The notes beneath the pieces were generated by a model. That model was given only the letters and a program-made list of their open reading frames with translations, did no database searches and had not been told where the DNA came from. DNA of 64,000 nucleotides. It comes from Clostridia bacterium UC5.1-1D10 (lineage in GTDB: Bacteria > Bacillota > Clostridia > Lachnospirales > Anaerotignaceae). This document shows positions 8,964 to 17,803 of the stretch, in pieces. The stretch lies in the NCBI GenBank assembly GCA_001304995.1, contig BBZU01000003.1, positions 124,001 to 188,000 of the forward strand, in the 5' to 3' direction. Within the stretch, counting starts at the first letter, position 1. Every line of letters begins with the position of its first letter. Made by a program: the position numbers and the translations under genes.

Positions 8964-9408
8964 AAATCCTTGTTGACGCAGACGCATGCCCCGTAAAAGA
9001 AATCATCGTCAGGGCTGCAAAAAATATGAAAAAGAAGTACTGATGGTATGCGACGTTGCCCACCAGCTTTTCTATGAGGAACCTTTTGTCACCGTCAAAA
9101 CCGTAGACAAAGGCGCAGACAGTGCCGATCTGGTGCTGGCAAATCTGGCGCAGAAACAAGATTTGTGCGTCACCTCCGACTATGGTCTTGCCACTCTGTT
9201 TCTCACAAAAGGTGCCGTAGTGCTCCATCCCAACGGTTTTTTCTACGGCAACGACACCATTGACCGTATGCTCTTTGAACGTCATATTTCCCGGGAAATG
9301 CGCCGCCAGAAAAAAAGCCGGGGCGGTCACATCAAAAAACGCACACCAGAGCAGGACGCAGCATTTCAAAAGTCTTTGGAAAGCTTTCTTTCCCAGTACC
9401 AAGAATGA
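8960..9408 (+). CDS. UPF0178 (YaiI/YqxD) protein, one base missing
   Basis: The first codons read MKILVDADACPVKEIIVR, the diagnostic start of the YaiI/YqxD family (PIN-like fold). A run of six A (9019-9024) lacks one base; restoring it joins to KKYEKEVLMVCDVAHQLF and on to the end, 149 residues in all. Other visible family motifs are DKGADSADLVLANL and CVTSDYGLATLFL, with the acidic residues of a PIN-type nuclease centre. The C-terminal tail GGHIKKRTPEQDAAF is also typical. Nuclease activity is inferred from the fold only. Coupled by ATGA to the GNAT gene. Confidence 0.88.
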
Positions 9409-9448
9409 GCTACAAACAACCCCCAAAAATACAATCCCTTAACGATAA

Positions 9449-9490
9449 AAAAGCTGGAATCCTTTTGCAAAGATTTCAGCTTTCTTTTTT
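9449..9490 (+). terminator. Terminator after the GNAT operon
   Basis: AAAGCTGGAATC pairs with GATTTCAGCTTT (one mismatch) and runs into TCTTTTTT; it also faces the end of the minus-strand membrane gene. Confidence 0.7.
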
Positions 9491-9491
9491 A

Positions 9492-10058
9492 TCAGGAATT
9501 TCTCTGCCATGTAATCTCCGGCTTTTTGTGCTTCAGCCACATGACGATATGTTTGATGTTTTGCTGCTGTCCTGCCGTAAATTCCAGCCGATATTTTTTC
9601 ATGGTATCCGTTGTGATCCAAACGCCGCGGACAAAAGCGCTTTCTCCGCTGTATTTCATGGTCTTGATCACATCCACCTCCTCCGGCAGTATGAGCAGCA
9701 GTTTTGCACCGCTCCGGCAGACCATAGTATCGGAAAGCATATGAACTTCCCCGCCAAAGAGCCGATAAATGGTATGGGGCTGCAAATAATCCACAATGAT
9801 TTGCTCCTGTCTGGGAGGATATAAGTCCGCAAAGGCATTGCGAAATTCTCTGCTGCCAATGGTCACCATCCGCAGCACTATAAGGACTGTAATTCCGATA
9901 GCAATGAGAAAAACTGCCATTTGTCCCGTACTTTTCGCCCATAAAATACTTACCACCATGCACATGACAAACATGAGAAAAATGCGCATAGATTCCCTGA
10001 TGTAAAATTGCCGGAGTATCATTCGTTTTCCCGCTTCTATCCACGCTTCATCCCGCAT
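9492..10058 (-). CDS. Membrane protein of unknown function, third gene of the sigma-factor operon
   Basis: 188 residues from an ATG with an AGAAGGGGG site. After a short charged N-terminus (MRDEAWIEAGKR) there are two membrane segments at about residues 25-45 and 48-66, then a soluble C-terminal domain of about 120 residues rich in beta-strand patterns (HMLSDTMVCRSGAKLLLIL). The layout resembles YcxB-like/PH-like membrane proteins, but I do not recognise the family. It follows the other membrane gene and the ECF sigma factor, suggesting a role in envelope-stress sensing; this is inference from position. Confidence 0.6.
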   Translation of the reverse strand: MRDEAWIEAGKRMILRQFYIRESMRIFLMFVMCMVVSILWAKSTGQMAVFLIAIGITVLIVLRMVTIGSREFRNAFADLYPPRQEQIIVDYLQPHTIYRLFGGEVHMLSDTMVCRSGAKLLLILPEEVDVIKTMKYSGESAFVRGVWITTDTMKKYRLEFTAGQQQNIKHIVMWLKHKKPEITWQRNS

Positions 10059-10836
10059 ATTGGTACCCCCTTCTGCCCTTTTTTTATTGTAGCATACTAG
10101 GATTCTGTTGGATATGCTGATTTCTCCAAAAACTAAAGCAGTGCTGCCGCAAAAAAATATCCCCAGAATACAAATACCGCTGATTAGTCTATGGATTCTT
10201 GTGGGTGCAATATCCATAACATATCCTGCATCCTCTAATTCCTTCATGATTTTTGCGACACTCTGCACCGCAAAAGCATACACCACAAACAATGCAACAG
10301 GAAGCAGCAATCCTAAATAACCAAAAACGTCCGCAGCAAATAAAACACCAGATACCACAGCATCAAAACCAGTACACCTTTGGCATGTGGTGGCAATCCT
10401 GCTTTTTGCTGCACCGTCCGCAGCCCCAGCCAAAAGAAAAGAAGAAAAACAAAAACACCATAGGTATAAAATCCGGCTGCAAAAAGAAAAACTGTCTTTG
10501 TATAAATCAATTCCAGAAAAACCTCTGCTGGGAGCCACAATTTCACCAGAAAAAACAGACCTCTCGCAGCAGCGATACCGCCGCAAATACGAAACCAGCG
10601 ATTCTCCCGAAAAACTGCTGAAAAACCCCAGAAAAAAACAGATAACCAACTGCCGGAAGGATTTTATCCAAGTAAAAAATATCCAGAGAAAGAGAAGTCA
10701 TGACAAAACCTGTCAACACCTGTCCCATGGCTTTTTTCCACGGCGTGACCTGTTTTACGATTTCATCAGGCAGGATTTCCGGCACACTGGATTCCAACCA
10801 ACTATCAAATCCATTTTCTTCTACTCTTTGTTTCAT
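10059..10836 (-). CDS. Multi-pass membrane protein, probable anti-sigma partner, at least two indels
   Basis: The gene starts with an ATGA overlap on the sigma-factor stop. The frame is broken at a run of six T on the coding strand (10550-10555) and at TTT (10315-10317); adding one base at each joins LREVCFFLVKLWLPAEVF and LLRTFLVILGLLLPV. The result is a protein of about 250 residues: a soluble N-terminal 40 residues (MKQRVEENGFDSWL) followed by about five membrane segments. Position and layout (short cytoplasmic domain then membrane helices, coupled to an ECF sigma gene) suit an anti-sigma factor, but no ZAS zinc motif is visible. Its exact 3' end is not resolved because no stop occurs before the next gene; another indel in the A7 run near 10,080 would explain this. 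Confidence 0.55.
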
Positions 10837-11363
10837 ACCGTATCCCCTCCTAACAAATTCCGTAATTTCTTTTTCAAGCGATAAAGTTTTCCTTCCACAG
10901 CCCGTTCCGTCATGCCAAGTTCTCTGGCAATCTGCGCTGTGGATTGCAGATAGTAATACTTTCGGTAAAAAAGCAACCGTTCCTGGCGGGATACTTGCAG
11001 CAGCGCCTGTTCCAATGCTTTCTGCCGTTCTTTCCGTAGCAGAATATCTTCCGGCGCCATAGTATCTGCGGGTATTTCTTCCGATAACGGTTCCGTCTGT
11101 TTCCTGGTTCTGTTCCAATTCAGTGCTGTGTTCCTCGCAATGGCTGCCATCCAAGCTTTCCAAGAACCTTTTTCGGGGTCATATTGTGCCTGCTTCTGCC
11201 AGATACGGGCAATGACTTCCGAAAAGCATTCTTCCCGTTCACTGGCATTGAGTAGTACAGGCGTCAGAATATATCGCAAGAAAGGGCCGTACTGCTGCAT
11301 CAGTGCTTCCATCGCTTGACTGTCCCCGTCTCTCAGCCTCGCAATGATATCCTCTTCTTTCAT
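10833..11363 (-). CDS. ECF-type RNA polymerase sigma factor
   Basis: 176 residues from an ATG with an AAAGGGGG site. Region 2 is seen at residues 10-80 (FLRYILTPVLL...EREECFSEVIARIWQKQAQYD) with the region 2.4 pattern SWKAWMAAIARNTALNW, and region 4 at 120-172 with the helix-turn-helix STAQIARELGMTERAVEGKL. Region 3 is missing, as in all ECF sigmas. The next gene overlaps by four bases and encodes a membrane protein, the usual position for an anti-sigma factor, so the operon probably responds to an envelope signal. Confidence 0.9.
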   Translation of the reverse strand: MKEEDIIARLRDGDSQAMEALMQQYGPFLRYILTPVLLNASEREECFSEVIARIWQKQAQYDPEKGSWKAWMAAIARNTALNWNRTRKQTEPLSEEIPADTMAPEDILLRKERQKALEQALLQVSRQERLLFYRKYYYLQSTAQIARELGMTERAVEGKLYRLKKKLRNLLGGDTV

Positions 11364-11449
11364 ACCGTTCCCCCTTTCACTGTTCCTGATTGATCCTTCT
11401 ATCTTATTCTACACACAACAGCATAAAAACCCACGGAATTTATACAAAA

Positions 11450-11481
11450 AGACCCCGCTTTCCACAGGAAAACGAGGTCTG
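11450..11481 (-). terminator. Terminator of the adenine deaminase operon
   Basis: AGACCTCGTTTTCC pairs with GGAAAGCGGGGTCT on the minus strand, followed by TTTTTG. Located 11 bases after the stop. Confidence 0.75.
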
Positions 11482-11492
11482 ATTTTTATGTT

Positions 11493-13226
11493 TTATGCTT
11501 CACATTCCACAGGAATGAAGGAGAATGTGCCTACATCAAACAGACCCATGTCTGTCAGTTTGATTTCGGGGATAACCGCCAAAGACATGAAGCAAAGTGT
11601 CATAACAGGTTCTACGTCCCCTGCTACGCCCAATTCGCTGTATGCTTTGTCGTGAATGTCGATAAGTTTCTGTTTTACCCATTCGCCGCTCTGATCGCTC
11701 ATGAGCCCTGCAATGGGCATAGGCATGCTTTCAATAACTTCGCCGTTTTTCACCAGAACAATACCGCCGTTCTGTTCTTTCAGTTTTTCTACGGCAAATG
11801 CCATTTCTTCATCGCTGACACCTGTCACGATGATGTTATGAGAATCATGGGCAATGGACAGCGCCACAGCACCTTCTTTGATGCCATAGCCTTTCAGGAA
11901 GCCACATGCCACATTACCTGTCATCTGGTGACGTTCCACAACAGCAACCTTCACGATGTCGTTGTCAGGAGAGAACACAAATTCACCGTTTTCCACGGGA
12001 ATATGAGCTGTTTCTTTCTTTGTCACAACACCGCCGGGCTGAATAGCGATCACATGAACATGATCGGATTTCAGATGCATTTTGAATTTATCTACGGAGA
12101 AATCCTTCAAATGCACGCTGTTGCGTACGGTGGAAATATCGTGGGTTTTGAATTCCGGCAGATATTTGCCTTCTTCTGCCACCAGTTCCCCGCAAATCCA
12201 AACTTTATGGACATGGAACTGTTCCAGATCATCCAGCAACACAACGTCCGCACGATAGCCGGGAGCGATGGCACCTCTGTCGTACAGTCTGAAGCATTCT
12301 GACGCATTCAGTGTTGCCATGCGGATGGCTGTCATGGCGTCAATGCCTTCTTCTACGCACATGCGCAGGTGGTTGTCCAAATGACCTTCCTGCAGGATGG
12401 TTTTGGGCTGTCTGTCGTCGGAGCACAGCAAACAACGACGGCTGTTTTCCGGTGTCACGCCTTTGAGCAGTCTGCGCAGGTCATGGCAGGCAGAGCCTTC
12501 ACGCAGCAGGATATACATACCCAGGCTCAGACGTTCTTTCATATCTTCCACAGTTGCACATTCATGGTCGCCCTGGATTCTCGCGCTGGCATAAGCTGTC
12601 AGGTTTTTGCCTGTCAGACCGGGAGAATGACCGTCGATGAGTTTGCCTGCGTTTTTGGCAACCATCAGTTTATCCAGTGTATCATCATCGGCATTGAAAA
12701 CGCCGGGGAAATTCATGAATTCGCCCAGGCCCAGGATATTTTCCCGTTCAATGGGTTCTTCCATTTTATCTGCGCCCAGTACCAGACCAGCATGTTCAAA
12801 AGGTGTGGCAGGCACGCAGGATGGCAGCATGTATTTCACGTCCATTTTGGTATTCTTTGCCGCTTCCATCATGTAGTCCAGTGCCTCAATACCCATAACG
12901 TTTACGATTTCATGAGGATCTGCGATGATGGTACAACCGCCATGAGGCACCAGCAGTCTGCCCAGTTCTTCGGGGCTTACATAAGAGGATTCAATGTGAA
13001 TATGGCTGTCAATGAAGCCGGGAGCGGCATATCTGCCGCCGGCATCCACTTCCACTTTCCCCTGATACTGACCAACACCTGCGATCTGGTCGCCGGAAAT
13101 GGCAATATCACCTTCCTGGATTTCACCAGTAAATACGTTTACCACTTTACAGTTCTTGATAACAACATCCGCTTCCACAGCGCCTTTTGCTGTGAGGATC
13201 AGTTTTCTCAGTTCTTCTTTCTTCAT
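11493..13226 (-). CDS. ade: Adenine deaminase (amidohydrolase superfamily)
   Basis: 577 residues, the usual length of the AdeC/AdeD family, which converts adenine to hypoxanthine and ammonia. The metal-site motifs are intact: SHIHIESS, ADPHEIVNVMG, GEFMNFPGV, DGHSPGL, GDHECAT and CSDDRQP; the C-terminal domain (about 400-577) has the typical HDSHN and PMPIAGLMSD segments. I chose the ATG with AGAAGGGG six bases upstream; an earlier ATG lies inside the end of the preceding gene. It is the second gene of an operon with a divergent homologue and ends at a strong terminator. With the cytosine-type permease and PucR locus at 24-27 kb it points to purine/pyrimidine scavenging. Confidence 0.92.
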   Translation of the reverse strand: MKKEELRKLILTAKGAVEADVVIKNCKVVNVFTGEIQEGDIAISGDQIAGVGQYQGKVEVDAGGRYAAPGFIDSHIHIESSYVSPEELGRLLVPHGGCTIIADPHEIVNVMGIEALDYMMEAAKNTKMDVKYMLPSCVPATPFEHAGLVLGADKMEEPIERENILGLGEFMNFPGVFNADDDTLDKLMVAKNAGKLIDGHSPGLTGKNLTAYASARIQGDHECATVEDMKERLSLGMYILLREGSACHDLRRLLKGVTPENSRRCLLCSDDRQPKTILQEGHLDNHLRMCVEEGIDAMTAIRMATLNASECFRLYDRGAIAPGYRADVVLLDDLEQFHVHKVWICGELVAEEGKYLPEFKTHDISTVRNSVHLKDFSVDKFKMHLKSDHVHVIAIQPGGVVTKKETAHIPVENGEFVFSPDNDIVKVAVVERHQMTGNVACGFLKGYGIKEGAVALSIAHDSHNIIVTGVSDEEMAFAVEKLKEQNGGIVLVKNGEVIESMPMPIAGLMSDQSGEWVKQKLIDIHDKAYSELGVAGDVEPVMTLCFMSLAVIPEIKLTDMGLFDVGTFSFIPVECEA

Positions 13227-13240
13227 GGCAACCCCTTCTC

Positions 13241-15022
13241 TCATTCTTCTACCAGTTCCAAAACGGGATCATAGGTGGTCAAAGCGCAGTAATCCACAGG
13301 GCCAACGTCTGTCAAAGCGTAGTCAGGGATTGCTGTGATAGGCAGGAAGAACATGTACATCATAGGGTTAGGCAGATCGGAGCCGATTCTTCTTGCCGCT
13401 TCGTCGATTTTCTTTTCCAGTTCTGCGATTACTTCAGGTTCTTCGTCACTAACGATACCGCCCACAGGCAGAGGCAGGAATTCGATAACTTTGCCGTTTT
13501 CTACAACAACCTGACCGCCGCCCTGTTCAATCAGATGGTTCACGGCGATGGACATATCTTCTGCGCTGGAACCCATAACAACCAAGTTGTTGTCGTCAGG
13601 TGCGCAGGTAGAAGCCATGGCGCCGTTTTTCAGTTTCCAACCAGAGCAGAATGCCAGAGATTTGTTGCCGTTTTTGCCGAATCTTTCCAGAACGGAAACC
13701 ATGATGGCATCCTGTTCTGTATCAGGCTGGATCACACCGTTTACAACTTTCAGTTCTACATCGCGTCTCTTACGAACGAAGGGGCCTTTTACATCCATAG
13801 ACAGGACTTTTGCTTTGCCGTTCTGGATGGGCACTTTGTATTCGAAATCTTCTTTTGTTGTCATTTTGCATTTGAGCTGACCTTTGAAGATAGGGCTTCT
13901 TGCGGGTGCTTTCAGTTCATAGGAAATGTGATGGTTTTCCGCTACCATCTGACCATTTGTCATAACTTTTGCAACGGTGAATTCTTCCAGATTATCTACG
14001 AACAGGATATCCGCGATTCTGCCGGGGCAGATGGAACCTACCAGGTGGTCGATGCGGTATGCTTCCGCGCTGTTGATGGTAGCCATCTGGATAGCTGTCA
14101 TGGGATCAACGCCAGCCTGGATTGCCAGACGTACTACATGATCCAGGTGACCTTTGCTCAGGATATCTGTTGCTGTCACGTCGTCTGTGCAGAAGCTTAC
14201 ACGACGAGCGAAAGCAGGGTTCACTTCTGTCACCGCACGGATGTTTTCTGCCAGGAAGTGTGTTACACAAGATTCACGAATGAGCATGTGCATACCTTTA
14301 CGCATTTTTTCCACTACTTCTTCGTGGTCATAGCTTTCATGATCCAGACGCACACCGCTGCACAGGTAACCGTTCAGTTTTGTGCCTCTTGCCATAGGTG
14401 CGCAGCCAAATACGGGCAGATTGTTTTTGTATGCTTCTGCAATAGCGCCCAGTGTGTCTTCGTCTTCTTCCTGTACGAATTCAGTAACAGTTTCCCATAC
14501 GCCGTAGCATTCAGGCCATTTCTGTACCATTTCATGAACATCTTTGTTGAAGTTGAAAGATACGGTAGACTGAGGAACAGTATAAGGTGTTTTATAAGGA
14601 GCGCCCCAGAACACTTTCAAAGGACTCTGTTTGATTTCCGCGAAAATTTCCTGCAAGCCTTCCAGGTTGGATACGGAAATGTATTCATCCAGACCGGAAA
14701 TCATGCTGGTGGTACCGTGAGGCACAACTGCTTTTGCATAGCTTGTGATGCTCAGTTTGCTGCATTCGCTGTGGATATGACCGTCAATGAGACCGGGTAC
14801 CAAATATTTGCCTGTTGCGTCGATGATTTCTGTATCAGGGCCTACATAAGGTTCCACATCGCCCACTGCTGCGATCATATCTTTATAAACGGCAATATCC
14901 GCGGGATAAATTTCGCTGGACATAACGTTTACCAGCATACCGCCGCGAATCACCTTTTCTGCGGGGATTTTTGCGCTGCCGGCACGAATTCTTTCCTTCA
15001 AAGTTGCCACTGTTCTTTCCAT
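13241..15022 (-). CDS. Divergent adenine deaminase-like amidohydrolase
   Basis: 594 residues, same overall layout as the neighbouring deaminase (N-terminal TIM-barrel amidohydrolase, C-terminal adenine-deaminase domain). Some ligands are kept (DGHIHSE, DHESYD, CTDD), but two motif histidines of the family are gone: the DPHE position reads GLDE and the GHSPG position reads GCAPM. This suggests changed metal chemistry or another substrate; relatives of this type often accompany canonical ade genes. The start ATG has an AAAGGAG site; a long structured leader with an intrinsic terminator precedes it. It lies 14 bases upstream of the canonical ade gene and is co-transcribed with it. Confidence 0.8.
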   Translation of the reverse strand: MERTVATLKERIRAGSAKIPAEKVIRGGMLVNVMSSEIYPADIAVYKDMIAAVGDVEPYVGPDTEIIDATGKYLVPGLIDGHIHSECSKLSITSYAKAVVPHGTTSMISGLDEYISVSNLEGLQEIFAEIKQSPLKVFWGAPYKTPYTVPQSTVSFNFNKDVHEMVQKWPECYGVWETVTEFVQEEDEDTLGAIAEAYKNNLPVFGCAPMARGTKLNGYLCSGVRLDHESYDHEEVVEKMRKGMHMLIRESCVTHFLAENIRAVTEVNPAFARRVSFCTDDVTATDILSKGHLDHVVRLAIQAGVDPMTAIQMATINSAEAYRIDHLVGSICPGRIADILFVDNLEEFTVAKVMTNGQMVAENHHISYELKAPARSPIFKGQLKCKMTTKEDFEYKVPIQNGKAKVLSMDVKGPFVRKRRDVELKVVNGVIQPDTEQDAIMVSVLERFGKNGNKSLAFCSGWKLKNGAMASTCAPDDNNLVVMGSSAEDMSIAVNHLIEQGGGQVVVENGKVIEFLPLPVGGIVSDEEPEVIAELEKKIDEAARRIGSDLPNPMMYMFFLPITAIPDYALTDVGPVDYCALTTYDPVLELVEE

Positions 15023-15080
15023 ATTTGTCTCCTTTCTGCTGTTCACACCATCTTTGTCTTTTGGAATCATGCACATAAAC

Positions 15081-15170
15081 AAAAAAAGCCTGGTTCCAAT
15101 AACCAGGTTTCCCGTCCCGAATGCTTTTTAGAAGCCAGTATTGGAGTTATTTTATGACATCACCCCAATA
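15081..15170 (-). promoter_or_regulatory. Structured leader with terminator, probable attenuator of the deaminase operon
   Basis: In the minus-strand leader, TATTGGGGT (15162-15170) pairs over nine positions with ACTCCAATA (15139-15147). Further down, CCTGGTT and AACCAGG (15101-15107 with 15089-15095) form a hairpin followed by C and seven T, an intrinsic terminator about 60 bases before the start codon. CCAATA of the first stem could instead pair with TATTGG inside the terminator hairpin (15096-15101), breaking it. This is the layout of an on/off switch. It does not match the purine riboswitch consensus. Confidence 0.6.
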
Positions 15171-15184
15171 GAATTTCGTTACAC

Positions 15185-15204
15185 ATGATTCACTTTGCAA
15201 TCAT
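15185..15204. promoter_or_regulatory. Dyad at the deaminase transcription start
   Basis: ATGATT and AATCAT are separated by eight bases and overlap the end of the -10 box; either an operator or the first stem of the leader RNA. Confidence 0.4.
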
Positions 15205-15231
15205 CGTATCATAATTTGCCGAAATGTTCAA
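15203..15231 (-). promoter_or_regulatory. Promoter of the deaminase operon
   Basis: TTGAAC (15226-15231), 17-base spacer, TACGAT (15203-15208) on the minus strand; predicts a leader of about 175 nt. Confidence 0.6.
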
Positions 15232-15311
15232 GACAAAGAATCAAATTCCCCTATGTTTTCCTTGACGTACAGAAAAAAACAGTATCCCCGCAAAAACAAG
15301 GCTTTCGCCTA

Positions 15312-15340
15312 TTGTTTCCCCTTTCATTCTTTGCTAAAAT
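15312..15340 (+). promoter_or_regulatory. Promoter of the HAD/ABC-F operon
   Basis: TTGTTT (15312-15317), 17-base spacer, TAAAAT (15335-15340) with an extended -10 TGC directly before it. Confidence 0.65.
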
Positions 15341-15395
15341 AAAAAGATATGACATATGGAATCTATATTGTTTAAAGGATAGAGGCGTTTTTTTT

Positions 15396-16235
15396 ATGAA
15401 TAAGATCAAACTCATCGCCTCCGATCTGGACGGCACATTACTGACAAGCCAAAAAGAAATCACACCACGTCTGCAAAAGGCGCTGACTTCCATTCATGAA
15501 ATGGGCATTTTTTTTGTGCCCTCCACCGGCAGACCTTTTGCCGCACTGCCCACATGCGTCAAAGAGCTGCCCTTTCTGAAGTATGTCATCACCAGCAACG
15601 GCGCGGCAGTTTATGATGCGGAACAAAAACAGAATCTTTTCCAGAGCCTGCTTTCAGCGGAAGCCGTAGACAAGACTGTAAAAACCGTAAAGGGACTTCC
15701 CATACTGACGGAGTTTTTCATTGACGGAAAGGCGTATATTTCTCAGGATGCATACGACAACCTTTCCCGTTATCACCTGACGGATACCCACATGAAATAT
15801 ACCCGTGCCACCAGAATTCCTCTCTCTGACTTCTGGGGCGCGCTGGAAAAACAGAAGGATATTCTGGAAAACATCAATCTTGTTTTCAGCGATATGGAAC
15901 TGAAAGACCATATCTGGCAGACATTAAAGGAAACGGGGCTGGCTTCCGTCACAGCTTCCTCCGAAAAGAACATTGAAGTCACCAGCCTCATGGCAACCAA
16001 AGCCCACGCCCTCTCCCATCTTTGCGGCATTCTGGACATCCCCCGGGAAAACGTCCTTGCTCTTGGGGACAGGGATAACGACCTGCCCATGCTGGAATTT
16101 GCCGGCACCGGCGTTGCCATGGAAAACGGCGAAGACCATATCAAAAAAGTCGCTGATTTCGTCACCAAAAGCTGTGATGATTTTGGCGCAGCCATTGTAT
16201 TAGAACAGATTATCGAAAAAGGAGAACTTTCATGA
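15396..16235 (+). CDS. Cof-type HAD-IIB sugar-phosphate phosphatase
   Basis: 279 residues with the HAD motifs in order: IASDLDGTLL (nucleophile Asp about 9), STGRPFAAL (motif II), a Lys in the TSLMATKAHAL segment (motif III), and ALGDRDNDLPML (motif IV). The large cap domain between about 85 and 185 is the IIB type of the Cof/YidA family, which removes phosphate from sugar phosphates and related metabolites. The ribosome site GAGG lies ten bases before the ATG, across a run of eight T. The stop overlaps the ATG of the ABC-F gene, so both are translated together. Confidence 0.9.
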   Translation: MNKIKLIASDLDGTLLTSQKEITPRLQKALTSIHEMGIFFVPSTGRPFAALPTCVKELPFLKYVITSNGAAVYDAEQKQNLFQSLLSAEAVDKTVKTVKGLPILTEFFIDGKAYISQDAYDNLSRYHLTDTHMKYTRATRIPLSDFWGALEKQKDILENINLVFSDMELKDHIWQTLKETGLASVTASSEKNIEVTSLMATKAHALSHLCGILDIPRENVLALGDRDNDLPMLEFAGTGVAMENGEDHIKKVADFVTKSCDDFGAAIVLEQIIEKGELS

Positions 16236-17787
16236 GCATTTTGAATGTAGAAAAACTGAGCCATGGCTTCGGCGACAGAGCCATTTTCACAGACGTTTCT
16301 TTCCGCCTGCTCAAAGGGGAACATGTTGGCTTTGTAGGCGCCAACGGCGAAGGGAAATCCACATTTATGAATATCATCACCGGCAAACTTATGCCCGACG
16401 AAGGGAAGATCGAATGGTCCAAGAACGTCCGCGTAGGCTATCTGGATCAGCACGCCGTATTGGAAAAAGGTCAGACCATTCGGGATGTGCTTCAGTCCGC
16501 CTTTGCCTTCCTCTTCGATCTGGAAGCCCAGATGAACGGCTATTATGCGGAAATGGCAGAAGCCGACGAAGAACGGATGAATTTCCTGATGGAAGAAACA
16601 GGCAGTATCCAAGAACTGCTGGAACACCATGACTTCTATATCATTGATTCCAAAGTGGAAGAAATCGGCCGGGCATTGGGTCTGACAGACATCGGTCTGG
16701 ACAAAGATGTCACAGAGCTTTCCGGCGGTCAGCGTACCAAAGTCCTCATGGGTAAACTGTTGTTAGAAAAACCGGACATCCTCCTGCTGGACGAACCTAC
16801 CAACTATCTGGATGAAAACCACATCGAATGGCTGAAACGGTATCTCATTGACTACGAAAACGCCTTCATCCTCATTTCCCACGACATTCCCTTCCTCAAC
16901 AGTGTAGTAAACCTCATTTACCATGTGGAAAACGCGGAACTGAACCGGTATGTAGGCAACTACGAAAAATTCCAGGAAGTCTATGAAATGAAAAAAGCCC
17001 AGCTGGAAGCGGCTTACCGGAAACAGCAGCAGGAAATTGAAGACCTGAAAGACTTCGTTGCTAGAAACAAAGCCCGTGTTGCCACCAGAAACATGGCAAT
17101 GAGCCGCCAGAAAAAACTGGATAAAATGGATGTCATCGAACTGGCAAAGGAAAAACCCAAGCCGGAATTCAATTTCAAAGAAGCTCGTGCTTCCGGCAGA
17201 TATATCTTCCAAACAGAAGACCTTGTCATTGGTTATGACAAGCCCCTTTCCCGTCCTCTGACCCTTTCCATGGAACGTGGACAGAAAATCGCGCTGGTAG
17301 GTGCCAACGGTATCGGGAAACCACACTGCTCAAATCCATCATTGGAGAAATCCCTCCCATCAGCGGCAAAACCACACTGGGAGATTATCTCTATCCCGGT
17401 TATTTTGAGCAGGAAAAGAAATATACCGATAATGTGACCTGCATCGACGAAATCTGGAAGGAATTCCCCTCCTACACCCAGTATGAAGTACGTTCCGCAC
17501 TGGCAAAATGCGGCTTGACCACCAAGCACATTGAAAGCATGGTGAAAGTCCTCAGCGGCGGCGAACAGGCAAAAGTCCGTCTGTGCAAACTCATCAACAA
17601 CGAAACAAACGTATTGCTGCTGGACGAACCTACCAACCACTTAGACGTGGACGCAAAAGAAGAACTGAAACGTGCTCTCAAAGCATACAAAGGCAGTATT
17701 CTGCTGATCTGCCACGAACCGGAATTTTATCAGGACGTAGTGACAGAAGTCTGGAACTGCGAAGACTGGACAACGGTTCAGCTTTAA
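16232..17787 (+). CDS. ABC-F family ATPase, one base missing in the second Walker A
   Basis: Two ABC domains without membrane segments. Domain 1: GANGEGKST, LSGGQRTKVLMG, LLLDEPTNYLDE. Then the charged linker (about 235-300) typical of ABC-F translation factors. Domain 2: the P-loop reads GANGIGK and loses frame at AAA (17318-17320); adding one A gives GANGIGKTTLLKSI, and the frame runs on through LSGGEQAKVRLC and LLLDEPTNHLD to the stop. Joined length 518 residues, normal for the family (YdiF/YkpA-type ribosome-bound factors, some of which give antibiotic resistance). Coupled by ATGA to the HAD gene. The missing base is probably a sequencing error. Confidence 0.88.
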
Positions 17788-17803
17788 TAGAAATTCTTTA
17801 CTC

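Noticed and set aside
9492-10649. A single 385-codon frame that would fuse two membrane proteins of the sigma operon
   Set aside because: The first 100 codons are the wrong frame of the upstream gene, and an internal ATG at 10,058 has a strong ribosome site. The fusion comes from indels near 10,315 and probably 10,080.
13535-15157. A 540-codon open frame on the plus strand opposite the adenine deaminase-like gene
   Set aside because: Its protein is rich in Cys, His and Phe with no domain pattern, has no ribosome site, and mirrors a strongly conserved gene on the other strand; it is a codon-usage shadow. The same holds for the long frames opposite the dehydrogenase (18121-19191) and DUF917 (23227-24360).
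15081-15231. A known purine riboswitch before the deaminase operon
   Set aside because: The three-way junction core and the two kissing loops of the purine aptamer are not present; only the switch-like pairing is.
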